Part shown: positions 17,489 to 26,760 of the stretch, in pieces
Layout: each line of letters starts with the position of its first letter
Numbering within the stretch: the first letter of the stretch is position 1
Assembly: GCF_000969985.1 (NCBI RefSeq)
Contig: NZ_CP009526.1
Location: 2,666,001-2,730,000 of the forward strand
Reading direction: 5' to 3'
DNA from: Methanosarcina barkeri str. Wiesmoor
GTDB taxonomy: Archaea > Halobacteriota > Methanosarcinia > Methanosarcinales > Methanosarcinaceae
Length of the DNA stretch: 64,000 nucleotides
Position numbers and translations under genes: made by a program
The notes under the pieces: generated by a model
Database searches by the model: none
Told to the model about the DNA's origin: nothing
The model's input: only the letters and a program-made list of their open reading frames with translations

Positions 17489-19364
17489 TCTTCTTGTAAC
17501 CCGCATCTCCGGAGGGAAAATAAAGCCTGTATACGCAGCTTCTGATCCCGAAAACCTGGAACTTGCAAGGCTTCTGATCGAGACTTTTGATCAGCATATT
17601 GGAAAAACCTATGGGGATCTTCTGGCCGAACTTGATGGTTACGAGGAAATGAATTACCGCTTTATTAGGGGGCTTTCCCAGCTACTTGGAAGGCGCACCG
17701 TTATAGAAACGGATGCCGCTGTTGACCCTTCTCTGGCTAGGGAAACGGTTTTTGAAGCCTGCAGAGGCATGGCACTTTCTCCTGCCGAGAGAAAAGAGAC
17801 TCTGCAAAAAGTTGCAAAAGAGCTTTCAATTTCGGTAAAGGAACTTGAAAAGGCACTCTGGGCGGACCTTGAGGAAAACCAGATAGTTAAAAGTTTCGTA
17901 TCCCTTTCTCCTGCAGAGCTCCTAAAACAGTATAACATTTCTCTTACCCAGACCCTGCTTTTCCGAGCTGTTGACCTTGACATCTGGATAAAAGGTGATT
18001 TTCAGAAAATCCTCTGGAAAATCCTTCGTTCGGGACTTATGTATTCCCTTGAAGATACTGATGAGGAAAGAGGCAAAATCGAGAGAGAAATCAATAGAGA
18101 AAAAGAAGAAAAGAAAGGAGATGTCAAAGAAAACTTCGAAGAATTAAAAGCTGTCCACCTGCATCTTGACGGGCCTGCCTCTCTTTTTCGGATATCTGAA
18201 CGCTATGGGAATTCCTTTGCAAAAATTTTTCCTGCGCTGCTGAAGTCAAAAGGCTGGAGGCTCAAGGCAGGCATTCTTCACAAAGGCTACCAGGGAAAGC
18301 GCATCCTGAATTTTACCCTTGATGACTCGGAAAAGTTTTTCAAAATTACTTCTGAAGCAGCCGTGTACCCTGAGACCCTTTCACCAGAGCTTCAAATTAA
18401 AGAAGAAAAGGAAAAATATGAAGCTAGGGTAGAAATCGGGAAAGAAGCCGGAAAAGAGGCAAGGATTGAGGAAATCGATGCCGAAGAAGCAACCTATGAC
18501 AGTACTCTTGAGCAGATGTTTGGCAGCCTTAGTTTGGGAAGCTGGAAAATAAAAAGAGAGCCAACGATTCTTAAAGCTGGAAAATACGCTTTTGTCCCGG
18601 ATTTCTCTCTCCAGAGGGACGGGATGAGGGTATATCTGGAAATAGTGGGCTTTTGGACTCCCGAATACATTGAAAATAAGATTAAGAAGCTTAAGCAGGT
18701 AAAGGAACCTGTTATTCTCCTGATTGACAGAAAACTCAAGTGTTCTGAGAAGGATTTTCCTTCGCAGGAAGTTATCTTCTTTGACAAAAAGATCCCGGCA
18801 AATGAAGTCATGCAGATATTGAGAAAGTACGAGGAAAAAAAGCTTTCAGAAGACCGGTCAAGACTGGAGAAATTGGAATTTCCAATTTCAGGAGAACTGG
18901 TAAATCTTGAGAAAATGGCAGCCGACAAAGGAGTTCTGCCAGACGCTTTAAAGGAAGTGGTTGCAGACAGGCTTGCAAAAGCCGGAGAACTGGAAGAAAT
19001 CGAGGAGCTAGGAAAACTCGGAGAATCAGAAAGAACTGGAGAGTTCGAAAAAGCAAGAGAGTTAGAAGAACTCAGAGAATCCGGAAAGGCTGAAGAATTC
19101 GGAAAAGTCGAAGATCTGGAGAAATATCAAAATTACGTACTTCTTGAAAACTATTTAATTCACAGGCAACTGCTTGAGAGAATCGATCAGGATCTTGAAA
19201 GACCGGGAGCAGGAGAGACTTATGCCGATGCGGTAAAGGTTTTTGAAGGTTTCGGGCTTGACCGTAGTCTCTATTATCCAGTGCTTGAACAGCTAGGGTA
19301 TAAGGTAATATGGGCAGGGCTGAGTGAAGAGAATGCAAAGGTAAAAAAGGCGAAAAAAGTTTGA
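17475..19364 (+). CDS. bax1: Bax1 (DUF790) nuclease, partner of archaeal XPB; probable CTG start
   Basis: About 629 residues. Reading upstream of the first ATG (17649), the frame stays open back to a stop at 17442 and encodes LLTSDLLVTRISGGKIKPVY. This matches the beginning expected for Bax1 proteins. The stretch contains no ATG, GTG or TTG; the best start is CTG at 17475 with GGGGGCGG just before it. The C-terminal half holds a nuclease-like segment, FVPDFSLQRDGMRVYLEIVG, which fits a PD-(D/E)xK core. Known of the family: Bax1 is a structure-specific endonuclease that binds XPB. A charged Glu/Lys/Arg/Leu repeat at about residues 500-560 looks like an expansion. Confidence 0.85.
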   Translation: MLTSDLLVTRISGGKIKPVYAASDPENLELARLLIETFDQHIGKTYGDLLAELDGYEEMNYRFIRGLSQLLGRRTVIETDAAVDPSLARETVFEACRGMALSPAERKETLQKVAKELSISVKELEKALWADLEENQIVKSFVSLSPAELLKQYNISLTQTLLFRAVDLDIWIKGDFQKILWKILRSGLMYSLEDTDEERGKIEREINREKEEKKGDVKENFEELKAVHLHLDGPASLFRISERYGNSFAKIFPALLKSKGWRLKAGILHKGYQGKRILNFTLDDSEKFFKITSEAAVYPETLSPELQIKEEKEKYEARVEIGKEAGKEARIEEIDAEEATYDSTLEQMFGSLSLGSWKIKREPTILKAGKYAFVPDFSLQRDGMRVYLEIVGFWTPEYIENKIKKLKQVKEPVILLIDRKLKCSEKDFPSQEVIFFDKKIPANEVMQILRKYEEKKLSEDRSRLEKLEFPISGELVNLEKMAADKGVLPDALKEVVADRLAKAGELEEIEELGKLGESERTGEFEKARELEELRESGKAEEFGKVEDLEKYQNYVLLENYLIHRQLLERIDQDLERPGAGETYADAVKVFEGFGLDRSLYYPVLEQLGYKVIWAGLSEENAKVKKAKKV

Positions 19365-19369
19365 AATTT

Positions 19370-19391
19370 TTGATTGTTTCAATCAAGCTTT
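19370..19391 (+). terminator. Hairpin after bax1
   Basis: TTGATTG, TTT, CAATCAA forms a perfect 7-bp hairpin six bases after the stop codon of bax1, followed by GCTTTT. It may stop or stabilise the XPB-Bax1 transcript. Confidence 0.5.
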
Positions 19392-19488
19392 TGGTATCAT
19401 CTTCAAATGCTTTTCGTCTTTTGTTTTCTATCATTGAAATGCTGCTTATTTTACAGTTCCCAAAAGGAATAGAGAAAATATTTTAGAT

Positions 19489-19903
19489 GTGCTTTTATGT
19501 GGAAAAAAAACGTACTGCTTTAATGCTAAAACATTTGATCTGATGAAAACGTTTAATGTTTCCCAAATCTGGATGGAAAAGCTCTCTTCTTTGAAAAACA
19601 AAATATTCAACGACAAAGAAATGCATCGTAAGCTTGATTGTGTTTTCTCACTTAATGAATATATAACTACTAGGAAGAAGGTTTTTGAAACCTGTACAAC
19701 TTTTGCCAGAGGTTCCGCTGCATTGTTATGCGGCGGAACTGGCGGCGAGAGCAAAGGTCAGAAAAAGAGATGTGAGTCTTCAAACCATAACAGAGGAAGG
19801 AACAAAGGCAAATAACACATTTATGACGATTATTCAGACGGCAAAGAAACTGGGGGTAATTGCATATCAGTACATGTGTGATAGAGTCAGCAGTACATTT
19901 TAG
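19489..19903 (+). pseudogene. Probable transposase remnant, frameshifted
   Basis: A frame open from 19489 to 19815 is continued, after a shift, by the frame ending at 19903. That frame reads TITEEGTKANNTFMTIIQTAKKLGVIAYQYMCDRVS, and it would run on past a stop as MPSLAQLIREKSS. A C-terminus with a T-A-K-K-x-G-V-x-A-Y-x-Y pattern is characteristic of transposase tails, but I cannot name the family. No intact catalytic domain is present. It is a dead 3' fragment between bax1 and the beta-helix gene. Confidence 0.4.
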
Positions 19904-19954
19904 ATGCCATCTCTAGCTCAACTAATCAGAGAAAAAAGTTCATTGAGTAAAATC

Positions 19955-19990
19955 GAAAGTGAAAGATTTCCACTCAATTTGAAGAGGATA
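19955..19990. repeat. Short dispersed repeat, copy 2 (partner at 15700)
   Basis: Second copy of the GAAAGTGAAAG...CAATTTGAAGAGGATA repeat, on the far side of the XPB-Bax1 genes. No gene is seen from here to 20184. Confidence 0.8.
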
Positions 19991-20184
19991 TAGAGTATCT
20001 GTTTATCCTTCAGCACACAAAAAGTTGACTTTTATTATATATCAAATTTAAAACAATACTATAAAGTCTCGCAAATTATATTAATTTTAAAATACTACAC
20101 TTTAATGGAAAAGTTTAACTATAAAATTTCCCAACATATTATTAACATTATTTATTAAAGAATAAAAGACAAGAGCATATAATA

Positions 20185-21678
20185 ATGAAACCGGCGGATA
20201 AATATCTCTCAGTAAACCTAGTGTTATCAACTCTGATTTTATTCTTAATTTTCTTTCCATTTACGGCATCTGCAGTTACTGAACAAAATAGTACGGCTAT
20301 AATGAAGGAAAATAAGACCATATGCAATTCATTAGATTTAGATAATCTATGCTATAGTAACATCCTAAAGAATAAGACGGTGTATGTAGCTGGAGATGGT
20401 AGTGGAGACTTCAATTGTGATGGAAGTGACGATCAGATAGAGATAAATCAAGCTCTTAAATGTGTTTCAGAAAATCCACAGTTTACAACTGTTCATTTTA
20501 AAGGCCCATATACATATGTTATCTCAGATAGTATTTTTATTGGAAATAACACGACCCTGGAAGGCGATCCTACAGCCGTAATTAAACTTATAGACAATGC
20601 GAGCTGGCCAGTTGATAAGCCATTGATAACGCAGATGGACAGTAACGAAATACATGGAGTAACTATAAAAGGATTTGAAATTGACGGAAACCATGACAAT
20701 AATTTAGATAAAACGGATGGATATGGATTTTACAATATGATCCACTTCTGTAATTCCACGGACATTCAAGTTCATAATATGTACATGCATGACGGACATG
20801 GAGAAGGATTGAAAGTAGATCGCAGTTATGATGTTCAATTTTACGATAACACTATATATAGAACGGGTCATAATGCTCTTTTTGCAGAAGATTGTCAAAA
20901 TTTAGAGGCCTGGAACAATAACATACTCATCAGAACTGATTGTGGTCTTAGAGTTTTAAATTCAAATCATGTAAAATTTCATGATAATGTTATCGACTCC
21001 TATTATCACTGGAGTGCAGGTGGTTCTGGAATTCTGGTTGAGAAAACAACAGAGGTCGTTAACGATGTAGAAATATATAACAATACTATCCATGATACTT
21101 ATGGGCCTGGAATCTGGTTGATAGGTTGGTTAGATTCTTATCCCAAGGAAGAAGCTCAGAATGTCCACATTTTTCATAATATCTTTTATAATACTGGCAT
21201 GAACCCAAATATCGACCTGGTAGGAGGTATAATAACAAGTGGGTTTTACGATACTCTCATCGAAAACAATATCTTTGACGGGGTATACCATGCGGCAATT
21301 ATTCATATGCTTCCTATAGGGACCGACATCTCTCCGACCTATGAAGCTCGTCTCAGTCTTTCATACACAGGCACAAAATACACAACAATTGTTCGTAACA
21401 ACATAATCGTAAATACCCGTAAGTGCAAAAAAGACCCTGAGGGAATGGGATATGCAGTAATCAATTATCTCCCTGAAACTCACACTTTTGTACTGGAAAA
21501 TAACTGTTTGTACAATAACTCTGCAGGCAACTACCGAAACTGCACATCAAGTACAGATATCTATGCAGATCCTCTCTTTGTAAACCAGAGTATACACGAT
21601 TATCATTTGGAACCAAACTCTCCTTGCATTGGTACCGGTATACTTAACTACTGTATCGATTCTCAAATGAATACATAA
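20185..21678 (+). CDS. Secreted right-handed parallel beta-helix protein
   Basis: A 497-residue exported protein. A signal peptide covers about residues 1-32 (a long Leu/Ile/Phe core ending FTASA). It is followed by VYVAGDGSGDFNCDGSDDQIEINQAL, the usual entrance of Methanosarcina pectate-lyase-like surface proteins. Many short turns follow, of the type HNNTI, YNNTIHDT, FHNIFYNTG and IENNIFDG, which build a right-handed beta-helix. Known of the family: such proteins are secreted or surface bound and may bind or cut polysaccharide. Catalytic residues cannot be assigned. The start is supported by the signal peptide; there is no clear ribosome site. It appears monocistronic. Confidence 0.8.
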   Translation: MKPADKYLSVNLVLSTLILFLIFFPFTASAVTEQNSTAIMKENKTICNSLDLDNLCYSNILKNKTVYVAGDGSGDFNCDGSDDQIEINQALKCVSENPQFTTVHFKGPYTYVISDSIFIGNNTTLEGDPTAVIKLIDNASWPVDKPLITQMDSNEIHGVTIKGFEIDGNHDNNLDKTDGYGFYNMIHFCNSTDIQVHNMYMHDGHGEGLKVDRSYDVQFYDNTIYRTGHNALFAEDCQNLEAWNNNILIRTDCGLRVLNSNHVKFHDNVIDSYYHWSAGGSGILVEKTTEVVNDVEIYNNTIHDTYGPGIWLIGWLDSYPKEEAQNVHIFHNIFYNTGMNPNIDLVGGIITSGFYDTLIENNIFDGVYHAAIIHMLPIGTDISPTYEARLSLSYTGTKYTTIVRNNIIVNTRKCKKDPEGMGYAVINYLPETHTFVLENNCLYNNSAGNYRNCTSSTDIYADPLFVNQSIHDYHLEPNSPCIGTGILNYCIDSQMNT

Positions 21679-21802
21679 TAAGAAAATAATTACAGATTAT
21701 GGCACAAATATTATTTTAAAGTCACATGGAATTCTGTAATACGGAAAATGAAACCGGTCTCAGAGTGATTCGGTCTGGATATTACAACCACAGAAAGCAT
21801 GG

Positions 21803-21862
21803 AACACGGAAAGCACGGAAGAACCACGCCCTTACTACTTATTCCCGTGTCTTCCGTGCCTC
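21803..21862. repeat. Palindromic intergenic repeat, copy A
   Basis: A hairpin-forming segment in which ACACGGAAAGCACGGAAGAA faces CCGTGTCTTCCGTGC across CCTTACTACTTATT. A near-identical copy lies at 23358-23432. The two copies bracket the aldo/keto reductase gene. Confidence 0.8.
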
Positions 21863-21990
21863 TGGAACTCTTCTGTAAAATATCCGCTTTCCCCTTTACT
21901 CCCTCTTTCCATTTTTCTCTCTGACCTTTAATCGAACCTTATTGATCGGGTTAATGGTGTATTAACTAGCTTGTGGATTTATTTTTTTAA

Positions 21991-23193
21991 TTACCCTTTC
22001 TTAAAGAGTTTTTTAGCCATGGCCACCCTTTGCTCCAGGTCAGGCCCTTCCAGATCTTCTTCTACGGCTTTGAGCAGATCAGGTATTTTTAGATTTTGGG
22101 GACATTTTTCCATACATTGACCACACTCAGTGCACTGGGAAGCAAATCCTCCAGGTTCAGTGTTTGTAAATACGCCACTCATCCTGACTGCATATTTAAA
22201 CCGGGCACCCTCTACATTACCAAACATATGGAGGTTATTGTAAATTTCAAAACATTCAGGGATATTTACTCCTGAAGGGCAAGGCATGCAGTATCGACAG
22301 CCAGTACAGCCAATTTTCACAAGCTGACGGTACTTTTGCTCAACTCTGTTAACAAGCTGCATTTCAGTGTCAGTCAGGGAGTTTGGATAGGCCTCAGATG
22401 CGATTTTCAGGTTTTCTTCTATATGAGATTCCTCGTTCATGCCTGAGAGTACAACCGTAACTTCTGGATGGTTCCACACCCAGCGAAGAGCCCACTCTGC
22501 AGGTGTACGTTTCGTTTCAGCCTCATCCCAGATATCTTTCACTTCAGCAGGTACCGGGCTAGCCAGATTGCCTCCGAGAAGAGGTTCCATAACAATTACA
22601 CCCAGTCCTTTAGAGGCTGCATATTTAAGTCCTTCAGTTCCTGCCTGATTTCTTTCGTCCATAAAGTTGTACTGGATCTGGCAGAAAGTCCAGGGATAAG
22701 CGTCAACAATCCGCTTAAAATCTTCAATTGGCCCATGAAAAGAAAAACCTGCGTTGGTAATTCGTCCGTCGTCCTTTGCTTTATTAAGAAAATCAATCAC
22801 ACCAAGAGGCTCAAGTTTATCCCATACTTCTCCTGCCAGACTATGAAGTAGATAATAATCTATATGGTCCGTATTAAGTCTCTCTAACTGGGTATTCAGG
22901 AATCTATCCATATCTTCTCGATTTTCCACAAGCCAGGAGGGAAGTTTTGTAGCAAGTTTAATTTTTTCTCGATATCCATCTGTAAGGGCTCGTCCAAGGA
23001 AAGGTTCGCTTTCTCCCATGTGATACGGCCAGGCCGTATCGATGTAATTCACTCCGTGATCGATTGCGTATCTAACTTGCCGGGTAGCCCTTTCTTCGTC
23101 TATTGTTCCATCCTCTATCACAGGGAGGCGCATGCATCCGAATCCCAGTATTGAAAGTTTATCTCCGTTCTTTGGAATTTTTCTGTAAAGCAT
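21991..23193 (-). CDS. Aldo/keto reductase with C-terminal iron-sulfur domain
   Basis: A 400-residue protein. The N-terminal 290 residues form an aldo/keto reductase barrel: LSILGFGCMRLP at the start, YIDTAWPYHMGESE with the catalytic Asp and Tyr, and a conserved HSL strand at about 115-117. A ferredoxin-like C-terminus has CTGCRYCMPCPSGVNIPE and CTECGQCMEKCPQNL, two four-cysteine [4Fe-4S] motifs. Known of the family: such fusions are common in anaerobes and are predicted oxidoreductases; the substrate is unknown. Upstream of the ATG the minus strand reads AGGAGAAAGAC, a good ribosome site. It stands alone between two palindromic repeats. Confidence 0.9.
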   Translation of the reverse strand: MLYRKIPKNGDKLSILGFGCMRLPVIEDGTIDEERATRQVRYAIDHGVNYIDTAWPYHMGESEPFLGRALTDGYREKIKLATKLPSWLVENREDMDRFLNTQLERLNTDHIDYYLLHSLAGEVWDKLEPLGVIDFLNKAKDDGRITNAGFSFHGPIEDFKRIVDAYPWTFCQIQYNFMDERNQAGTEGLKYAASKGLGVIVMEPLLGGNLASPVPAEVKDIWDEAETKRTPAEWALRWVWNHPEVTVVLSGMNEESHIEENLKIASEAYPNSLTDTEMQLVNRVEQKYRQLVKIGCTGCRYCMPCPSGVNIPECFEIYNNLHMFGNVEGARFKYAVRMSGVFTNTEPGGFASQCTECGQCMEKCPQNLKIPDLLKAVEEDLEGPDLEQRVAMAKKLFKKG

Positions 23194-23357
23194 CTGTCTT
23201 TCTCCTGAAATTCTTTTTCTATTATAGTAAACTCACAAATTAATTGCACTATAAAAACCAATTATATTTTCGAAAATGAATATTTACACATAATCACTTG
23301 GAGTTTTATACTACGAAATACGCAGAAAGGTGGGGAAAACTCAACCAAGAAATCGGG

Positions 23358-23432
23358 ACCACGGAAAACACGGAAAGCACGGAAGAACCGTGCCCTTACT
23401 ACTTATTTCCGTGTCTCCGTGCTTTCCGTGGT
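23358..23432. repeat. Palindromic intergenic repeat, copy B
   Basis: Longer than copy A. CCACGGAAAACACGGAAAGC and then ACGGAA can pair with TTCCGTGTCTCCGTGCTTTC and then CGTGG, with CTTACTACTTA in the loop. It lies between the reductase gene and the IS200/IS605 element. Confidence 0.8.
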
Positions 23433-23558
23433 TTATATTCTCGTTTGGAATATAAGCAGCTCAACAATTAACATCACTTTCAAGAATTATTTACAATTAT
23501 TGTTCGTATTTATATGTGTAAATATTTCCTGAGTTGACTATATTTTCATCTTGATATT

Positions 23559-24288
23559 TTATTACTATGGGAGCGCAGAGGGTCACGAATACCCTGACCT
23601 TTAGGTCGGGGATGAAGTGAACCCTCGCTGGCTGTTTTATATTCGCATAACTGTTTCAATCATCAGTTCTTTGTAAAATAAAGTTTTTTTTGGCACCATA
23701 ACCACAGGTGGTGCCAGCCACCTATGGCTAGGATGTGATATAATGTTGGAACTACGTAGTTTTAGCCATGGCTATGGTCAGATTACCTACCACATCGTGT
23801 TGGTACCTAAATATCGATACAGTATATTCTACAACAAGCGGATTAAAAAGGATTGCGAGTTGATTCTCAGCAGTATTTGCATGGAAAAAGGCTACAAAAT
23901 TCATGCAATGGAAGTTGTAGATGATCATGTTCACTTGTTTCTAGAGTTTCATCCAAGTACTTCTCTATCAGAGGTAATTCAATACTTGAAAGGAGGAAGT
24001 TCTTACAGACTTTTCAAGCTTCATCCTGAAATGAGAAAACAGTATTGGAGTGGAAGTCTATGGTCAAGTGGAAAGTTCTATCGATCTGTTGGGAATGTAA
24101 CTGCTGACACAATCAAGCATTATATTAAGGAATCGCAGGGAAAAACGAAAACAGAAGCTCAATCACAGAGGTTAAAAAAATCCGGGCAACGTAGAATTAA
24201 TGAGTTCTAAGTACCAAAATAACCGGGCGGGCGGCCCGAAGCATACCCCATCCTTTAGGGTGGGGTGGCCGCACGCAATTTGATTTTT
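23559..24288 (+). mobile_element. IS200/IS605-family insertion element
   Basis: About 730 bp. The left end has GAGCGCAGAGGGTCACGAAT and then a hairpin (CCCTGACCTTTAGGTCGGGG). The right end has a second hairpin (ACCCCATCCTTTAGGGTGGG), then GGCCGCACGCAATTTGATTT. Single-strand hairpins near each end and the absence of inverted terminal repeats are typical of IS200/IS605. Only the TnpA transposase is present; no TnpB. A deletion derivative with the same ends is at 54968-55165. Confidence 0.85.
23743..24210 (+). CDS. tnpA: IS200/IS605-family Y1 transposase TnpA
   Basis: A 155-residue transposase that appears intact. The HUH motif is HVH in VVDDHVHLFLEF at about residues 63-70. The catalytic tyrosine is likely in TIKHYIKESQ at about 125-134. 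Known of the family: the enzyme cuts and rejoins single-stranded DNA at subterminal hairpins, both of which are present in this element. The start is ATG 23743; an upstream GGATGTGA lies 6 nt away. Length is normal for the family. The element may therefore still be active and able to mobilise the minimal derivative at 54968. Confidence 0.93.
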   Translation: MLELRSFSHGYGQITYHIVLVPKYRYSIFYNKRIKKDCELILSSICMEKGYKIHAMEVVDDHVHLFLEFHPSTSLSEVIQYLKGGSSYRLFKLHPEMRKQYWSGSLWSSGKFYRSVGNVTADTIKHYIKESQGKTKTEAQSQRLKKSGQRRINEF

Positions 24289-24927
24289 GGTTAATTGGCA
24301 GATCACTTCTCTTTTTAAAATATTTTATTATTATATGATCTATTCTTTGGATAAAAGGCAGTGTGCTAATTTTTATGTAAAATCAAAAATTAAGAAATTC
24401 TGGGGTAGAAAATTCCACATCGAAAGATTAACTTTCTATCATACACAAAAATTTGATTTCAAATTTACAGCAAATTCCGACAATGCCACGCCATATCCTC
24501 TGGAGAGATGTTGACGGCACCGGCAGACAGAGGGACTTTTTCATCAGGACAGAGGTTAATAACGAGAGTCTCATATGGCAGAAGTTTCTCAGATCAGCAA
24601 TAGAGAGCGTAAAATATTTTTATCCTGCACCTAGAGAAGGTAAGCCTCATCAGCCGGCTCGATGAAATATGAAGGGCATATTTTTACGCAAATATTGCAT
24701 CCTGTGCAGCGATCTTGAACAACAATAATTTTGCCTCTCCTGTATCTGATGATAAAATTAAGGAGTTTTCTGCTGTTTTATATTATTCAGAAGTTCACCA
24801 CATGCCAGAATTTATGTAAAGTTGATTCACGTCAACTTCTATCACGATAATAGCAAGTCTCAAATGCTTCAACTTCAACTTTCCAATGATTATTTTCTCA
24901 CAACAGTCCAATTAATGGACCGGATTC
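24289..24927. other. Intergenic region, possible gene debris
   Basis: Two overlapping plus-strand frames (75 and 70 codons; the second reads MPRHILWRDVDGTGRQRDFF) and a later open stretch ending HHMPEFM (to about 24820) look protein-like. They are in different frames and match nothing I recognise. They may be a decayed gene. TTACAGCAAATT at about 24467 also occurs near 62657. No gene is called. Confidence 0.3.
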
Positions 24928-25386
24928 TCATGCCCTCTCATCCAGTTTTTTAAAAAAGTATATCAAAGTTTCCATGCTTTCCTGATAATTAACTATTTCT
25001 TCTTCATCCAATCTATCAAGGATCTCCGACACTTTAGCCTGAATTGCCGCATTAAGCCAACTTCTGTACTCTTTGCCTGCTTCGGTAAGGGATAAGATGG
25101 TTTTCCTGCGGTCTTCTGGATCTCCTTTCCTGTAGATAAGTCCCTCTTTTTCCAAAGAATCGATTATCGATGTCAAACTCCCTTTATGGAGATCCAGGTA
25201 TTCTCCCAGGACAGAAGGAATGATTTCACCTTTCTTTCCGATGAGCATAATAGCTCTTTTCTGATTTTTGTTCAGGTTATAAGGACCGTATGTGATCTCA
25301 TGAAAAGCTTTAGCAAAGTTTTTGTGGAAGAGATTTAGGAGGTCAAACTGGAGCTCAGCTACTTCGTTTAATTTTCTCGATTTCAT
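24928..25386 (-). CDS. MarR-family transcriptional regulator
   Basis: A 152-residue winged-helix regulator. The recognition helix region is LGEYLDLHKGSLTSIIDSLE at about residues 63-82. The wing, GLIYRKGDPEDRRKTILSLT, carries the MarR DxRxx signature at about 84-103. Helices for dimerisation flank it on both sides. Known of the family: it acts as a dimer and often represses a nearby exporter. A MATE exporter lies 1.4 kb upstream on the same strand, so a link is possible but unproven. The start codon lies 8 nt after a GGTGTGA-like site. Confidence 0.88.
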   Translation of the reverse strand: MKSRKLNEVAELQFDLLNLFHKNFAKAFHEITYGPYNLNKNQKRAIMLIGKKGEIIPSVLGEYLDLHKGSLTSIIDSLEKEGLIYRKGDPEDRRKTILSLTEAGKEYRSWLNAAIQAKVSEILDRLDEEEIVNYQESMETLIYFFKKLDERA

Positions 25387-25682
25387 ATGATTTCACACCA
25401 TTAATTTGTTATTGTAAGGGTCCGGAAAGTAGATGGACTATTTTATAGTCTGTCCTCTAGGAGTTTCTCGAATGTACTTTTTGGGATATGCCTATTTTCC
25501 GTAAAATTTATTGTAAAATTTATTGTAAAATTTACTATATCTTGTCGAGTAAGTCAGGTGGATTGCTCCTTCTTTTTCCCCAGGAACCGTAGTTGAAAGT
25601 TTCCATTCATACGGCTCGAGTGTTTTCAAACCCTTTCTGTATCAGGCATCAGTTATTTCATAACTGGTTTTGTGGTTCTAGG

Positions 25683-25905
25683 TAACAGCTCACTAATATT
25701 GCTGTCTGTAAATAACAACCTACTAATATTGCTGTCCGTAAATAACAATCTACTAATATTGCTGTCTGTAAATAACAGCTCACTAATATTGCTGTCTGTA
25801 AATAACAGCTCACTAATATTGCTGTCTGTAAATAACAACCTACTAATATTGCTGTCTGTAAATAACAACCTACTAATATTGCTGTCCGTAAATAACAACC
25901 TACTG
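25683..25905. repeat. 30-bp minisatellite
   Basis: About 7.5 units of AATAACAACCTACTAATATT-GCTGTCTGTA with sparse substitutions (AACAACC/AACAGCTC/AACAATC, TCTGTA/TCCGTA). There are no stops in several frames on both strands, which creates false open frames. It is not CRISPR: the units abut and no spacers exist. Confidence 0.93.
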
Positions 25906-26023
25906 GCGTCTTTGAGTATTTTACATTCGTGAGTTTTTTCCGTCCACGCAAGAAAACACTATCAGTAAGTCAGCATCCTTTCGGATTAAGGCAAAGTTTG
26001 AACCCCTATTCAATACATTACAA

Positions 26024-26158
26024 ATTGACATTTGCTTTTACTGAATCCGTTACAAATTGACATTTGCTTTTACTGAATCCGTTACATTGATTTTTCGCAA
26101 GTTGAATTGCTTTTGAATCTGATTACAAATTGACATTTGCTTTTACTGAATCCGTTAC
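26024..26158. repeat. TTACAAATTGACATTTGC repeats
   Basis: Three near-perfect copies of TTACAAATTGACATTTGCTT-TTACTGAATCCG, the first two adjoining and the third 50 bp on. They are noncoding. Confidence 0.85.
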
Positions 26159-26760
26159 CATCTTTGCTATTGTTTCTCTTTACGAAGTTCCTAATCTCTT
26201 AAGGAAACAAATAGGGCTTACCAGGTATTATGTTATGAATAACTATGGGTTCTTTAGGAGCCATCTATAAGCCGGAAACTGTTTGTCCATTTGCTTTAAC
26301 GTCATGTAAGCCGTTGAAGCCTGATTTCATAATATTTTGTTCAAGTGTATCAATTCACTTTCGCTTGGTACACTTAACGACTCTTATAATGGTTAACTTT
26401 ACGTTCCTCGTGTAACCCTTACCCTAGCAAGTTATCTGAAATGGATTTTCAGAGGTTCTCATATTGTCTCAGAAGCTTTGAACCCTCATTATTACTGATG
26501 ACGCACATTATGGTAGTGTTACCCCCAAATGGAAAGGGTAGCAAAAGCAATTCATGGCATAACTTCTTGTCGCACAGCATTAAAGTGCTTTAAAGCATTT
26601 TCATATTTTGGTTCGCTTTTGATTACTATTCCATTTTATATACCTATTTACTGTAGTCTATTCTTCATTAATCAATTTAATAATTCGAGTTATCCATTAA
26701 TGTTTCCGGCAAAAATAACTGATAAAAAAGCTGACAAAATAATGATAACGTGGAGTCTTT
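26159..26760. other. Unassigned stretch between repeats and the MATE gene
   Basis: About 600 bp without a supported gene. It is less AT-rich than usual spacers, and all frames are broken by stops. It could be the relic of a mobile element on the minus strand, but I see no diagnostic motif. Confidence 0.3.

Noticed and set aside
25683-25905. CRISPR array
   Set aside because: Units adjoin directly with no spacers, and no cas gene is in the window. The same applies to the arrays at 41399 and 52523.
25653-25951. Open frames of 81-97 codons on both strands with a regular repeat
   Set aside because: They are produced by the 30-bp minisatellite, whose unit has no stop in several frames. There is no ribosome site and no non-repeat part.
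26159-26760. Possible tnpB or group II intron remnant
   Set aside because: The stretch looks less random than ordinary spacers, but I could find no catalytic or zinc-finger motif, nor an intron domain V.
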